From Nonomuraea sp. NBC_00507 (lineage in GTDB: Bacteria; Actinomycetota; Actinomycetes; Streptosporangiales; Streptosporangiaceae): a stretch of DNA of 64,000 nucleotides. The notes below the pieces were generated by a model that did not search any database, was not told where the DNA came from, and worked only from the letters and a program-made list of their open reading frames with translations. The translations under genes were made by a program, and so were the position numbers. Numbering within the stretch: the stretch's first letter is position 1; each line of letters opens with the position of its first letter. The DNA lies in the NCBI RefSeq assembly GCF_036013525.1, contig NZ_CP107853.1, positions 1,922,001 through 1,986,000 of the forward strand. The letters run 5' to 3'. Below, piece by piece: positions 52,036 through 59,720 of this stretch.

Positions 52036-52620
52036 ATGCGAAAACTGATCTTCGGCATGAACGTGACCCTGGACGGCTACATCGCCGCGACCGGCGACGA
52101 CATCGGCTGGAGCGGGGGAGAGGGACCGGACTCCTCGCCGAGCGCCGAGCTGTTCCAGTGGTGGTACGAACAGATGCGGTGCAGCGAGCTGTCGCTGTAC
52201 GGGCGCAAGCTGTGGGAGACGATGAGCTCCCACTGGCCGACCGGCGACCAGCAGCCCAACGCGACCCCGGCGGAGATCGAGTTCGCGCGCCTCTGGCGGG
52301 ACATGCCGAAGGTGGTGTTCTCATCGACGATCGACAAGGTCGACTGGAACACCCGTCTGGTCACCGGCGACGCGGTCGCCGAGATCGCCCGGCTCAAGGC
52401 CGAGGACGGCGGCCCGATGGACATCGGCGGCGCGACGCTCGCCGCGGCGGCCATGCGGGCCGGGCTGATCGACGAGTACGCGATCGTCACCCATCCGGTC
52501 CTGGTGGGCGGCGGCACGCCGTTCTTCACAGCCCTGGACAACTGGGTGAACCTGAAACTGGTCGAGACGCGGACATTTCCCGGCGGCGTAGTGCTGACCC
52601 GATACGAGACGAGGCGATGA
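52036..52620 (+). CDS. RibD C-terminal/dihydrofolate reductase-like protein
   Basis: Protein of 194 residues with the DHFR-like fold of the RibD_C family. It begins MRKLIFGMNVTLDGYIAATG and has the conserved SLYGRKLWETM and MDIGGATLAAAAMRAGLIDE, then VTHPVLVGGGTPFF. These proteins bind NADPH and reduce pterin- or flavin-like compounds; this group is mostly uncharacterised. ATG 52036 has AGGAGG eight bases before it. It lies inside the tRNA-Thr islet and is the only plus-strand gene next to the integrase remnant. Confidence 0.85.
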   Translation: MRKLIFGMNVTLDGYIAATGDDIGWSGGEGPDSSPSAELFQWWYEQMRCSELSLYGRKLWETMSSHWPTGDQQPNATPAEIEFARLWRDMPKVVFSSTIDKVDWNTRLVTGDAVAEIARLKAEDGGPMDIGGATLAAAAMRAGLIDEYAIVTHPVLVGGGTPFFTALDNWVNLKLVETRTFPGGVVLTRYETRR

Positions 52621-52943
52621 GCACGGGTCGAATGCTCGGCTCGTAAGGCCAGGCCGAGTTCCTTCCTGGCGTGCTCACCGTGACCCTCGGCGATGAGGGA
52701 ACCTTTCCCGGCCCTTCCTTGCTTTCCGCGTGAGCTGTTGACCGGCTCGCTGAAGATGAGGACGACGGCGTCGTTGATCGTGACGATGTTCTTCGGGCAT
52801 AGGGATGCCCCGCCGGCAACGCCGGCGGGCGGTGGTGCTCGCGTTGCCGCGTTGGTGTTCAGCTGGTCGGGGTGCTCATTCCGCGGTGACTTCGGTGACG
52901 CCGGTCCGTGCGCTGGACTCGTCGACGATGGGGACTTGTCTGA
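52621..52943. other. Intergenic stretch without a supported gene
   Basis: Open frames exist on both strands but none has a recognisable product. A GC-rich inverted repeat (ccgccggc / gccggcgg around aac) at about 52811-52829 could form a hairpin between the two converging genes. Confidence 0.35.
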
Positions 52944-53960
52944 TCACAGCGTCGCGGGCAGGTCCAGCCATGGTTTGTCGGTGGCGTCGAATCCGGTGAG
53001 CTCGGCGATCTTCCCGTCGACGATGTGCAGGACCGCGATGGTGAACAAACGGTATTCCGGGTCGTCGGGGGCGCGGAGGTACAGCGCGGCGGCAGGCATG
53101 CGGTTGACCGTCGTGGCGATGCAGCGCCAGTCGTCGTAGCCGCGCTGGAAGAGCCCATTGGAGACCCAGCCGTCCACCGCGTCCTTGGCCGTGACGACCA
53201 AGGTGCCCGGATCGGGCAGCATCGTGAAGCGCAGGTCGTCGCGCAGCAGGGCCATCAGCCCCTCGAGGTCGTTGCGCTCATGGGCGTCGATATACGACTT
53301 CACCACGTCGCGCTCGTCATCCGACAGCTCGTGCGTGGCAGGGCGCCGCCAGTCGAGGCGGCGGTCGGGTAGCTGCTCGCGCATCGTCACGCGCGCCCGC
53401 TGTAGTGCGCTGGTCACCGATGCGACGGTCAGATCGAGGGCGTCGGCGGCCTTCGGCGCCGGCCAGCCGAGGACGTCGCGCAAGATGAACACCGCCCGCT
53501 GCCGCGGCGGCAGGTGCTGGACGGCGACGATGAACGCCAGCTCGATCGTCTCCCGGGCCACCACCGATTCCTGCGGATCCTCCGGGAGCATCCGGTCCGG
53601 GTAGGGCTGCAGGTAGTGCACTTCCGAGCCCGCTCCCGGCAGCTCGGCAGGCACGGGTGTGCGGTCGTTGCGCTTCTCCAGAAAGTCGAGGCAGGCGTTC
53701 GTCGCAATCCGGTACAGCCAGGTCCGCAGCGCAGCGTGGCCCTTGAACGACTCCCGCTTGTTCCACACCCGCAGGAACGTCTCCTGCGTCATGTCCTGGG
53801 CGTCCTCGTAGTTCGCGAGCATCCGGTAGCAGTGCACCTGCAGCTCACGCCGGTAGGTCTCCGTGATGAGCGCGAACTGTGCTGCGTCGTTCGAGCGGGC
53901 CGCCGCGATGAACGCGGCCTCGTCGTCGCCTGGCAGTCTGGCGTCGGTCATGGTCGTCAA
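52944..53960 (-). CDS. ECF sigma factor with C-terminal SnoaL-like domain
   Basis: Sigma factor of 338 residues. Region 2 has ITETYRRELQVHCYRMLANY, EDAQDMTQETFLRVW and TWLYRIATNACLDFLEKR; region 4 has LPPRQRAVFILRDVLGWPAP with AADALDLTVASVTSALQRAR. The last 120 residues form an NTF2/SnoaL-like domain (DVVKSYIDAHERNDLEGLMA ... TELTGFDATDKPWLDLP-like end), which in such sigma factors regulates activity in place of a separate anti-sigma. This matches the Sig_x5-like group. No anti-sigma gene is beside it. The ATG at 53960 (MTTMTDAR) has a weak site; the second ATG is possible. Confidence 0.9.
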   Translation of the reverse strand: MTTMTDARLPGDDEAAFIAAARSNDAAQFALITETYRRELQVHCYRMLANYEDAQDMTQETFLRVWNKRESFKGHAALRTWLYRIATNACLDFLEKRNDRTPVPAELPGAGSEVHYLQPYPDRMLPEDPQESVVARETIELAFIVAVQHLPPRQRAVFILRDVLGWPAPKAADALDLTVASVTSALQRARVTMREQLPDRRLDWRRPATHELSDDERDVVKSYIDAHERNDLEGLMALLRDDLRFTMLPDPGTLVVTAKDAVDGWVSNGLFQRGYDDWRCIATTVNRMPAAALYLRAPDDPEYRLFTIAVLHIVDGKIAELTGFDATDKPWLDLPATL

Positions 53961-54238
53961 TCCTTCCGCAGGTGGCGAGGGGCTACCAGAACTGACGACG
54001 TGGCGGAGTATTTCTGAGCGGTGAAGCCGTTCACACCGGGCCGTTCGTCAGGCCGGATGGGTCGGGTCGGTCCAGGGGACGTGTTCGGGTCGGGCGCACC
54101 TCGATGTCGAGGTGGGGGTCCCCGTGGTACTGGGGAAAGATCGGGCGGACATGGCTGGTTTGGCTGATCGCCCAGCGCAGTGGCCCATCCCGACCGGCCA
54201 GTCGGCGGCGGGATGCGCCCTGTCTGCGGCGGATCCGC

Positions 54239-54673
54239 ATGGGTCAGAATGTGCTGATGACGATCTCCACTGACGACTCCGGTCCAGTCCGGATCGTGAC
54301 GGCCGTTCTTCTCGACGGCGATCGGGTGTTGCTGTGTCATCGAAGCGCCGGACGCCGTTGGTATCCCGACGTGTGGGACCTGCCGGGCGGTCATATTGAG
54401 GAGGGGGAGGATCCGAGGGAGAGCCTCGTCCGCGAGCTTCGGGAGGAGTTGGGAATCACGGCGTCGGAGCCGTCCAGTCCGCCGCTGCATGAGATCCGTA
54501 CCCCGACGTTCGACATGCAGATCTGGTTGATCGACAAGTGGACCGGAACACTCGTTAACGCCGCGACGGACGAGCACGACGCTGTGGCGTGGTTTGAGAC
54601 GTCCGACCTTGACGGCCTGCGTCTCGCCCATGAGTCGTATCTCTCGATGCTCACCGCTGTGCTTGCCACGTGA
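54239..54673 (+). CDS. NUDIX hydrolase
   Basis: Protein of 144 residues of the NUDIX family, which hydrolyses nucleoside diphosphates linked to another group. It has the full NUDIX box, GGHIEEGEDPRESLVRELRE then ELGI, at about residues 54-77, with the metal-binding glutamates in place. The strands before (VRIVTAVLLDGDRVLLCHRS) and after fit the fold. Substrate is unknown; the length suggests an MutT- or ADP-ribose-type enzyme. ATG 54239 is chosen; ATG 54257 is possible. It lies inside the tRNA-Thr islet, divergent from the sigma gene. Confidence 0.85.
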   Translation: MGQNVLMTISTDDSGPVRIVTAVLLDGDRVLLCHRSAGRRWYPDVWDLPGGHIEEGEDPRESLVRELREELGITASEPSSPPLHEIRTPTFDMQIWLIDKWTGTLVNAATDEHDAVAWFETSDLDGLRLAHESYLSMLTAVLAT

Positions 54674-55161
54674 TGTCGCTCCGGAGGCCAGGGGATGCGC
54701 GCTCCGCGCCCGGCTCGGTTCATGATTGATTGCACGGAGGGTGAACGGGGCTTTGGAGCTACCGCCCGCGCTCCCAGCGGGCAGGATCTACAAGTGGTGC
54801 CGGTTCCCACGAACATCTCCGTAACATCTGGCGCCCAATCTCGCGTACGAGGCCAGGCTTGGCATCGAAGTGGCCGGGGGCCGTGACGATCGCTCGCCTC
54901 GGTGATCGTCGTTACGGTTGTGGCGATCGGCTGCGGCAAGGGTCTTCTCCGGCGGCGGCCCTTGCCGCCAAGCCCGGGAGCTGAGGGCTGCTGGACAACA
55001 ACCAGTACAGCAACGCCGACGCACTCAACAGCACGGCGACCGCTTAGATCTGCTGGTCGGGTCCGTGCGAAGGCGATCGACGTGCTTTCTGCCTTGCCCT
55101 CGTAATGAAGGGGTCTGGGCCCTTGGGCTTCGGGATCGAACTTAGGACATCATTTTCCTCC
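54674..55161. other. Intergenic stretch with att remnant and no supported gene
   Basis: No frame has a convincing product; some plus-strand text (LDNNQYSNADALNSTATA) may be the end of a decayed gene. The 18-base copy of tRNA-Thr lies at 55099. Confidence 0.4.
55099..55116. other. Putative att core, copy of tRNA-Thr segment
   Basis: Exact direct repeat of 51389-51406 (ctcgtaatgaaggggtct). The flanks differ, so this is not a second tRNA gene. It is the likely right end of the islet. Confidence 0.5.
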
Positions 55162-55650
55162 ATGACGACACCATCGGTTCGGATCCGGCAAGCCGTACGC
55201 GACGACGCCGGGATCTTGGCTCAGTTGAACCAGTTCGTTCATGGTCTACACGTTGATGCAAGGCCGGACATCTTCCGCCCGGCTCCCGCTGTTGAAGAGT
55301 TGATGCCGCTCTTCTCGGGGTTTTTGGCACGTGAAGGTGCCATCGCCTTCATCGCCGAGTCGGGCGACGATACCCCTGTCGGCTACATCACCGCGACCAT
55401 CCACAATCGCCCTGCTGATGCCCTCATGCACGCGCGAAGCTTCGCCTTCGTCGAGCACATCGCTGTAGATCCACGAATGGCTCGTACCAGGGTGGGTTCG
55501 GCGTTGGTCGAGTCGGTTCGTGCGGCAGCTCTGGAGGCTGGCTGTACAAGCCTGATCGCAGACGTTTGGGACTCCAACAAAAAGGCCCTGGCCTTCTTCG
55601 AAGGGCAGGGCCTTGGTCCGATGCGGCATTGGTTGGAAGAGAAGTTGTAA
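55162..55650 (+). CDS. GNAT acetyltransferase
   Basis: Protein of 162 residues with the GNAT fold. The acetyl-CoA motif lies in FVEHIAVDPRMARTRVGSAL (the usual Q/RxxGxG/A appears as RTRVGSA, a weak version), and the start is VRIRQAVRDDAGILAQLNQF. The last strand reads LIADVWDSNKKALAFFEGQG as in typical amino-acid or aminoglycoside-like GNATs. Substrate is unknown. ATG 55162 is chosen since family text begins there. It lies 245 bp upstream of the RiPP precursor in the same direction, so cotranscription is possible but not shown. Confidence 0.85.
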   Translation: MTTPSVRIRQAVRDDAGILAQLNQFVHGLHVDARPDIFRPAPAVEELMPLFSGFLAREGAIAFIAESGDDTPVGYITATIHNRPADALMHARSFAFVEHIAVDPRMARTRVGSALVESVRAAALEAGCTSLIADVWDSNKKALAFFEGQGLGPMRHWLEEKL

Positions 55651-55673
55651 GCGCCGAACGTGTTCATGTTCGG

Positions 55674-55844
55674 CTACGTGCCGGCCACGAGCCACATGCC
55701 CGGGAGGATCCTGGGGACGCCGGATTGCTCGACGAGGCCTTGGGCGACCATCGTCCGGGTCTTGGCGACGATCCAGGCGTGGCCGAGGATGCCGTCCGCA
55801 ACGCGCGGCATGGGTCGACGGCGCTTTAGGTAGGGGTTACTCAT
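55674..55844 (-). CDS. Short protein of unknown function, 56 residues
   Basis: A minus-strand frame from ATG 55844 reads MSNPYLKRRRPMPRVADGIL and HAWIVAKTRTMVAQGLVEQS, then a proline/glycine-rich end. The text looks like protein more than antisense noise, but it matches no family I know and has a poor ribosome site. It is divergent from the precursor gene and could be a small regulator or a relic. Treat as tentative. Confidence 0.3.
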   Translation of the reverse strand: MSNPYLKRRRPMPRVADGILGHAWIVAKTRTMVAQGLVEQSGVPRILPGMWLVAGT

Positions 55845-55895
55845 GCGCTGTTTCCGCGGGCGGATCACGCTGGGGGCGGAAAGGAGAATCACACC

Positions 55896-56213
55896 ATGTC
55901 CAACATCGAGAACGTCATCAACCGCGCCCTGCAGGACACGGCCTTCGCAGAGGAACTGCGTGACAAGAGCATGGCCGTGGCCAAGGAAGGGTTCACGGGC
56001 GCGGCGTGGCAGGAGCTAATCAGGCACTTCGCGCAGTCACCTGCCGCACTGGCCCAGATGTCGCCTACCGCGAGCGAGGAAGAGCTCGGAACGACCTCGC
56101 TGACCGTGACGACGACCACCACGACGACCACGGTCGCCTGCACGATCACCACGACGAGCACCACCACGACCACCACCACAGCACCGATGATGCAGCCGGA
56201 GATCACCGAGTGA
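55896..56213 (+). CDS. Candidate RiPP precursor peptide with threonine-rich core
   Basis: Peptide of 105 residues with a clear ribosome site (AAAGGAGA, seven bases before ATG 55896). The first 60 residues form a helical, acidic leader-like part: NIENVINRALQDTAFAEELR, DKSMAVAKEGFTGAAWQELI, RHFAQSPAALAQM. The rest, after an acidic SEEELG, is nearly all threonine: 23 Thr, 2 Ser and one Cys in about 40 residues, with runs of eight and seven Thr around VACTITTTS, ending APMMQPEITE. Lanthipeptide-type enzymes turn Thr into dehydrobutyrine. The next gene, starting inside its stop codon, encodes such an enzyme. Codon choice in the run is mixed acc/acg, so it is not a simple DNA repeat. Confidence 0.75.
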   Translation: MSNIENVINRALQDTAFAEELRDKSMAVAKEGFTGAAWQELIRHFAQSPAALAQMSPTASEEELGTTSLTVTTTTTTTTVACTITTTSTTTTTTTAPMMQPEITE

Positions 56214-57517
56214 TCGCCCCGAAGGACGTTATCGGCACCGCCGAGCAGGAGTGGCGTTCGCTGGTGGCAGAGCATCTGCCGCACGCGGCGCCGGAGTCGA
56301 TCTGGCGTTTCAACCGGCCGTCCAGCCCTCGGGCAGACGGTACGCAGGGCTGGAAGCTGCATGTGTCGGCGACCTCCCGCTCGGCCGCTGACGTGCTTCG
56401 CAAGGCGGCTCCGGTGCTGGCTGAGATGTCGGTGCTGTGGAAGGCGCCGGCGTCCATGGTCGAGATCCGCCGCCTGAACTCGGGCCTGTTCTACGGCTAC
56501 ACGCAGATCGGCAAGGTGATCACTGCGTACCCCGGCGACGCCGACAGGGCCAGGTCGCTGGCCGGACGTCTGGACGACGAGTTGCGCGACGTGTCCGGCC
56601 CCCGGGTGCCTTTCGACCGTCAGTTGCGGCCGGGCAGCGTGGTGCATTACCGCTATGGAGCGTTCCATCCAGTCGGGCAGGTCGAGGTGGGCGGCACGCG
56701 GGTGGACGCGGTGATCACCCCAGCGGGTCAGCTGGAGCCCGACCAGCGCGCCCAGGCCGTACCAGGCTGGGTGGAGGACCTGTTCCCCGCACCGCCGCCA
56801 GTGCCGCCGCAGGGTCCGCTCGCTTGCACCTACCTGGCCTACGAGCCCATCGCGCAACGCGGCAAGGGCGGCACGTACCTCGCGCTCGACCTGAGATCCT
56901 CACCAGCCAAGCGGGTGGTGCTCAAGGAGGGCAGGAGGCATGGGGAGACCGACTTCGACGGACGCGACGGCCGCGACCGCGTCGCGCACGAGGCCCGCGT
57001 GCTGGCGGAACTGTCAGCCGCCGGCGCCGCTGTGCCTACGCTGCTGGACTCCTTCGCATGGGAGGAGAACTACTACATCGTCACGGAACACCTCGACGGT
57101 CCGGGGCTGCTGGAACTGTCCGATGAACACGAGCGAGTACGAGCCGCCGCCGGCGTGGCGGCGGTGGTGGCCGGCATCCATGCCGTGGGTTGGGCGTGGC
57201 GCGATTGCAAGGCGACCAACCTGATCGCGACACCGGATGGGGTGCGAGCCATTGACCTGGAGGGCGCGTGTCCGATCAGCGACCCCGACCCGTGGCCGTG
57301 GGGTAGCCCCGGCCACGTGCCGCCGGAGTGGCCGTTCACCACATTGGTGGTCGAGCAGGATCTGTACGCACTGGGCGGGGTCATCCGCCAGCTTCTGGAC
57401 GGGATATCGGTGCCCGCCGAGGTGAGCAGGTCCGTGGCGGCCCTGCTCGGTGATGACCCCGCCGGGCGGCCGCCTGCGGTCGCCGTACGGGATGCGTTAT
57501 GGCGGTGGAGTAGTTAG
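56210..57517 (+). CDS. LanKC-like lyase-kinase without cyclase domain
   Basis: Protein of 435 residues. The GTG at 56210 overlaps the precursor stop (GTGA), so both are translated together. Residues 1-170 resemble the N-terminal lyase part of class III lanthipeptide synthetases (TQGWKLHVSATSRSAADVLR, LRPGSVVHYRYGAF). Residues 210-425 are the kinase: glycine loop AQRGKGGTYLALD, Lys in VVLKEG, catalytic WAWRDCKATNLI with RD and Asn, and the metal motif AIDLEGA in place of DFG. The C-terminal LanC cyclase of about 400 residues, with its zinc ligands, is absent; the protein ends after the kinase. The predicted action is phosphorylation of Thr/Ser and elimination to dehydro residues. No transporter or protease is adjacent. 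Confidence 0.8.
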   Translation: MIAPKDVIGTAEQEWRSLVAEHLPHAAPESIWRFNRPSSPRADGTQGWKLHVSATSRSAADVLRKAAPVLAEMSVLWKAPASMVEIRRLNSGLFYGYTQIGKVITAYPGDADRARSLAGRLDDELRDVSGPRVPFDRQLRPGSVVHYRYGAFHPVGQVEVGGTRVDAVITPAGQLEPDQRAQAVPGWVEDLFPAPPPVPPQGPLACTYLAYEPIAQRGKGGTYLALDLRSSPAKRVVLKEGRRHGETDFDGRDGRDRVAHEARVLAELSAAGAAVPTLLDSFAWEENYYIVTEHLDGPGLLELSDEHERVRAAAGVAAVVAGIHAVGWAWRDCKATNLIATPDGVRAIDLEGACPISDPDPWPWGSPGHVPPEWPFTTLVVEQDLYALGGVIRQLLDGISVPAEVSRSVAALLGDDPAGRPPAVAVRDALWRWSS

Positions 57518-57694
57518 CACCGAGCTTCGCAATCGCTCCGCTTCCGAGAGAAAGGTGGGCCGGCCACTCTTTCTGCGAGAGTGCACTTACCTGCCTGGCG
57601 CGTTCCGTTGATGACGACGATCCGCGTGTCCTTCAATGCCTCATAGACCAGTGAAGCTGCACGTCGGGGCAGGTAGTCAATCGCTTCCCGCACG
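57518..57694 (-). pseudogene. N-terminal remnant of an AAA (DUF4143-type) ATPase
   Basis: The minus strand from a GTG at 57694 reads VREAIDYLPRRAASLVYEAL, then KDTRIVVINGTRQAGKCTLA, the start and Walker A of ATPases that have a C-terminal DUF4143 domain; the usual GKST serine is Cys. The text ends with a stop after some 58 codons. The gene is broken by the end of the RiPP locus. Confidence 0.5.
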
Positions 57695-57712
57695 ACGACA
57701 GGCTAGCGTCGA

Positions 57713-57755
57713 TGTTAAACCTGCCGAAGATCCAGTGTTAAATCTGCCGAAGATC
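57713..57755. repeat. Tandem 20-bp repeat before the DUF4326 gene
   Basis: The 20-mer tgttaaacctgccgaagatc occurs at 57713 and, with one change, at 57736. Period is 23 bp, about two helical turns. It lies 20 bp upstream of the DUF4326 start and could bind a regulator. Confidence 0.6.
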
Positions 57756-57774
57756 GACGTGGGGAGGTTGCTGC

Positions 57775-58107
57775 ATGCCACGCCGGGTCAAGGTCGAAGG
57801 CGACAGGTATCACGGACGCGTGCCGAAGGGGGCGGTGTACGTCGGCCGGGCGGCGCCCGGCCTGAAGGCGAGTCCGTACTGTAGCCCGCACGCCGTGGGA
57901 CGGCGGGGATGTCGGGTTTGCGGTGGGCGGGTCCATGAGCGGGGTGAGGTGATCGAGCTGTACCACGATCATCTGCGGCAACATCCTGAGCTGGTTGAGC
58001 AGGCTCGGCGGGAGCTCGCCGGCAAGGATCTCGCCTGCTGGTGTCCGTGCGATCAGGAGTGTCATGCGGACGTGTTGCTCGCTGTTGTCGGTGGTCAGGA
58101 GCCTTGA
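57775..58107 (+). CDS. DUF4326 protein
   Basis: Protein of 110 residues of the DUF4326 family. It has the beta-rich start PRRVKVEGDRYHGRVPKGAV then YVGRAAPGLKASPY, and the family signature LAGKDLACWCPCDQECHADV near the end, with clustered Cys and His that could bind a metal. Members are common in phages and actinomycetes; the function is unknown. Two further cysteines are in GCRVCGG. The ATG at 57775 follows GGGGAGG at about five bases. It is in the same direction as the RiPP genes but 257 bp away. Confidence 0.8.
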   Translation: MPRRVKVEGDRYHGRVPKGAVYVGRAAPGLKASPYCSPHAVGRRGCRVCGGRVHERGEVIELYHDHLRQHPELVEQARRELAGKDLACWCPCDQECHADVLLAVVGGQEP

Positions 58108-58108
58108 G

Positions 58109-59008
58109 CTAGCGCAGGAGGTTGCGGACCTCGGCCAGCAGGTCCACCTGGATTCGCCAGTCGCCGCCGGCGATTCCGACGATCGCGTGGGCGGCCCCGG
58201 CGTCGCGGTAGGCGGACAGTTTCTCGGCGGCCTCCTTCGGGTGGCCGGTGAGGGGAATGTCGATGACCTCGTCCAGGGGGCGGCCGTAGGCGGAGGTGAT
58301 TCCGGAGGCTATCTCCCGGCGGGAAGGCGCGCCGGAGCCGAGGGCCGAGGTGGCGCCGATGGCGATGACGGGTGCGGGGCGGTCGTGTTCGGCGGCCAGG
58401 TCGAACAGTTTCTTCCTGCCTTCGGCGACCTCCCGAGGGGAGATCAGGGAGGGGAACCAGCCGTCGCCGAGACGGGCCGCGCGGCGGATGGCCGCGGCGG
58501 AGGCGTTGCCGATCCAGACGGGCGGCATGGGCGCGGGCGGGGCCAGTTCGACGGAGGGCTCGCCGGGTTCGTCGTGGAGCTGGGTCCGCTCGCCGGCCAG
58601 GAGTCGGGGGAGCAGGGTCAACGCGGTGTCGGTACGGCGGCCGCGTTCGGCGTAGGGCACGCCGGCGGCGGCCCACTGTTCGGGGCCTCCGCCGGAGCCG
58701 ATGCCGAGGATGAGGCGGTTGCCGGAAACGTGCTGCAGGGTTGCGATCTGTTTGGCCGCCCAGGCGATGGGCCGGAGGGCGGGGATGAACACGCTGGTGC
58801 CGATCCTGATTCGGGTGGTGGCGGCAGCGGCGGTGGCCAGTGCGATCGGGGCGTCCAAGGTCGGGGCGCCGATGGCCAGGTGGTCGCCGTGCCACACGCC
58901 GTCCAGTCCGGCGTTCTCGGCGTGTCTGGCCGCCTCACGCAGGTCGATGCGGTCGCGCTGCTGAACGGCGATTCCCGGCAGAATGACGCCGATCTCGAAG
59001 GTTCCCAT
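58109..59008 (-). CDS. LLM-class F420/flavin-dependent oxidoreductase
   Basis: Luciferase-like monooxygenase fold protein of 299 residues, expected to use F420 or FMN. Motifs: DLREAARHAENAGLDGVWHG with DHL near 35, IRIGTSVFIPALRPIAWAAK, LILGIGSGGGPEQWAAAGVP and the flavin-binding PPVWIGNASAAAIRRAARLG, all in family order. The start at 59008 (MGTFEIGVILPG) is chosen; the frame has an ATG 15 bases upstream. Stop codon is just 1 base from that of the converging DUF4326 gene. The substrate is unknown. Confidence 0.9.
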   Translation of the reverse strand: MGTFEIGVILPGIAVQQRDRIDLREAARHAENAGLDGVWHGDHLAIGAPTLDAPIALATAAAATTRIRIGTSVFIPALRPIAWAAKQIATLQHVSGNRLILGIGSGGGPEQWAAAGVPYAERGRRTDTALTLLPRLLAGERTQLHDEPGEPSVELAPPAPMPPVWIGNASAAAIRRAARLGDGWFPSLISPREVAEGRKKLFDLAAEHDRPAPVIAIGATSALGSGAPSRREIASGITSAYGRPLDEVIDIPLTGHPKEAAEKLSAYRDAGAAHAIVGIAGGDWRIQVDLLAEVRNLLR

Positions 59009-59106
59009 GGGTATACGGTGCAACCTCGAGTTAAGTTGATGTCAATCGGGGAGGGCTTGCGCCCAGGATAGAAATCGCTTAGGAAGGTTTCCTATTAATA
59101 AATGAG

Positions 59107-59655
59107 GTGAGGCGGGTGCGGCCGAAGGTTGTCGCGACGGCGGCCCTGTCGGGGCTCCTGCTGATCATCATCGGTTGTGGGGCGCCCGGAACCGCCGAAG
59201 CGCCGGTCAATGCCGACGATGTGATGTTCGTGCAGATGATGGTGCAGCATCACCGGCAGGGTATCGAGATCGCGAAGGTGGGCACCGCGCGTGCCGCCAA
59301 GCAAGAGATCAAGACGCTCACCGCGGCCATTGAGAGCACGCAGCAGAACGAGGTTGAGATGATGTTGCGTTGGCTGCACTCCTGGGATCAGCCCCTCACC
59401 GCTCCGTCGACCGGGCACGCGCACCACGGCGGCATGCCGGAGACCGACGTCAAGCAGATCCGGGCGCTGAAGACGTCCAAGTCCTTCGAGCGGGACCTGC
59501 TCAATCTGCTGATCGCTCACCAGGATGACGCCGTGCAGATGGCGGGCATGGAGGTCTACAACGGGGCCAACCCGGCGGTCAAGGAATGGGCGAAGCAGGT
59601 GCGGGCCTCCAGGAAAGGCCAGATCGACATGATGACGGAGTGGCTCAAGCGCTGA
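59107..59655 (+). CDS. DUF305 lipoprotein
   Basis: Predicted lipoprotein of 182 residues. The signal sequence ends in a lipobox, LIIIGC, with Cys near residue 24. The DUF305 domain is a helical ferritin-like fold; it has FVQMMVQHHRQGIEIAKVGT near the start and LNLLIAHQDDAVQMAGMEVY in the second half, both with the HH/H-type metal ligands of the family. DUF305 proteins may bind copper or other metals outside the membrane. GTG 59107 or GTG 59116 may be the start; the second has a better site. It stands alone. Confidence 0.85.
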   Translation: MRRVRPKVVATAALSGLLLIIIGCGAPGTAEAPVNADDVMFVQMMVQHHRQGIEIAKVGTARAAKQEIKTLTAAIESTQQNEVEMMLRWLHSWDQPLTAPSTGHAHHGGMPETDVKQIRALKTSKSFERDLLNLLIAHQDDAVQMAGMEVYNGANPAVKEWAKQVRASRKGQIDMMTEWLKR

Positions 59656-59700
59656 CGCGTAGCGGGACGGAGGGGACGACCCGTAGACGCCAATGGCATT

Positions 59701-59717
59701 AAGTGATTAGATCACTT
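59701..59717. promoter_or_regulatory. Palindromic GntR/FadR-type operator
   Basis: The sequence aagtgattagatcactt has perfect seven-base arms around TAG. It lies three bases before the ATG of the GntR-type gene, so the regulator probably represses its own operon. Confidence 0.6.
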
Positions 59718-59720
59718 GAT

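Noticed and set aside
56101..56200. Threonine run as a simple microsatellite
   Set aside because: The codons are mixed and the frame is fixed between a leader and a coupled enzyme gene, so it is treated as coding.
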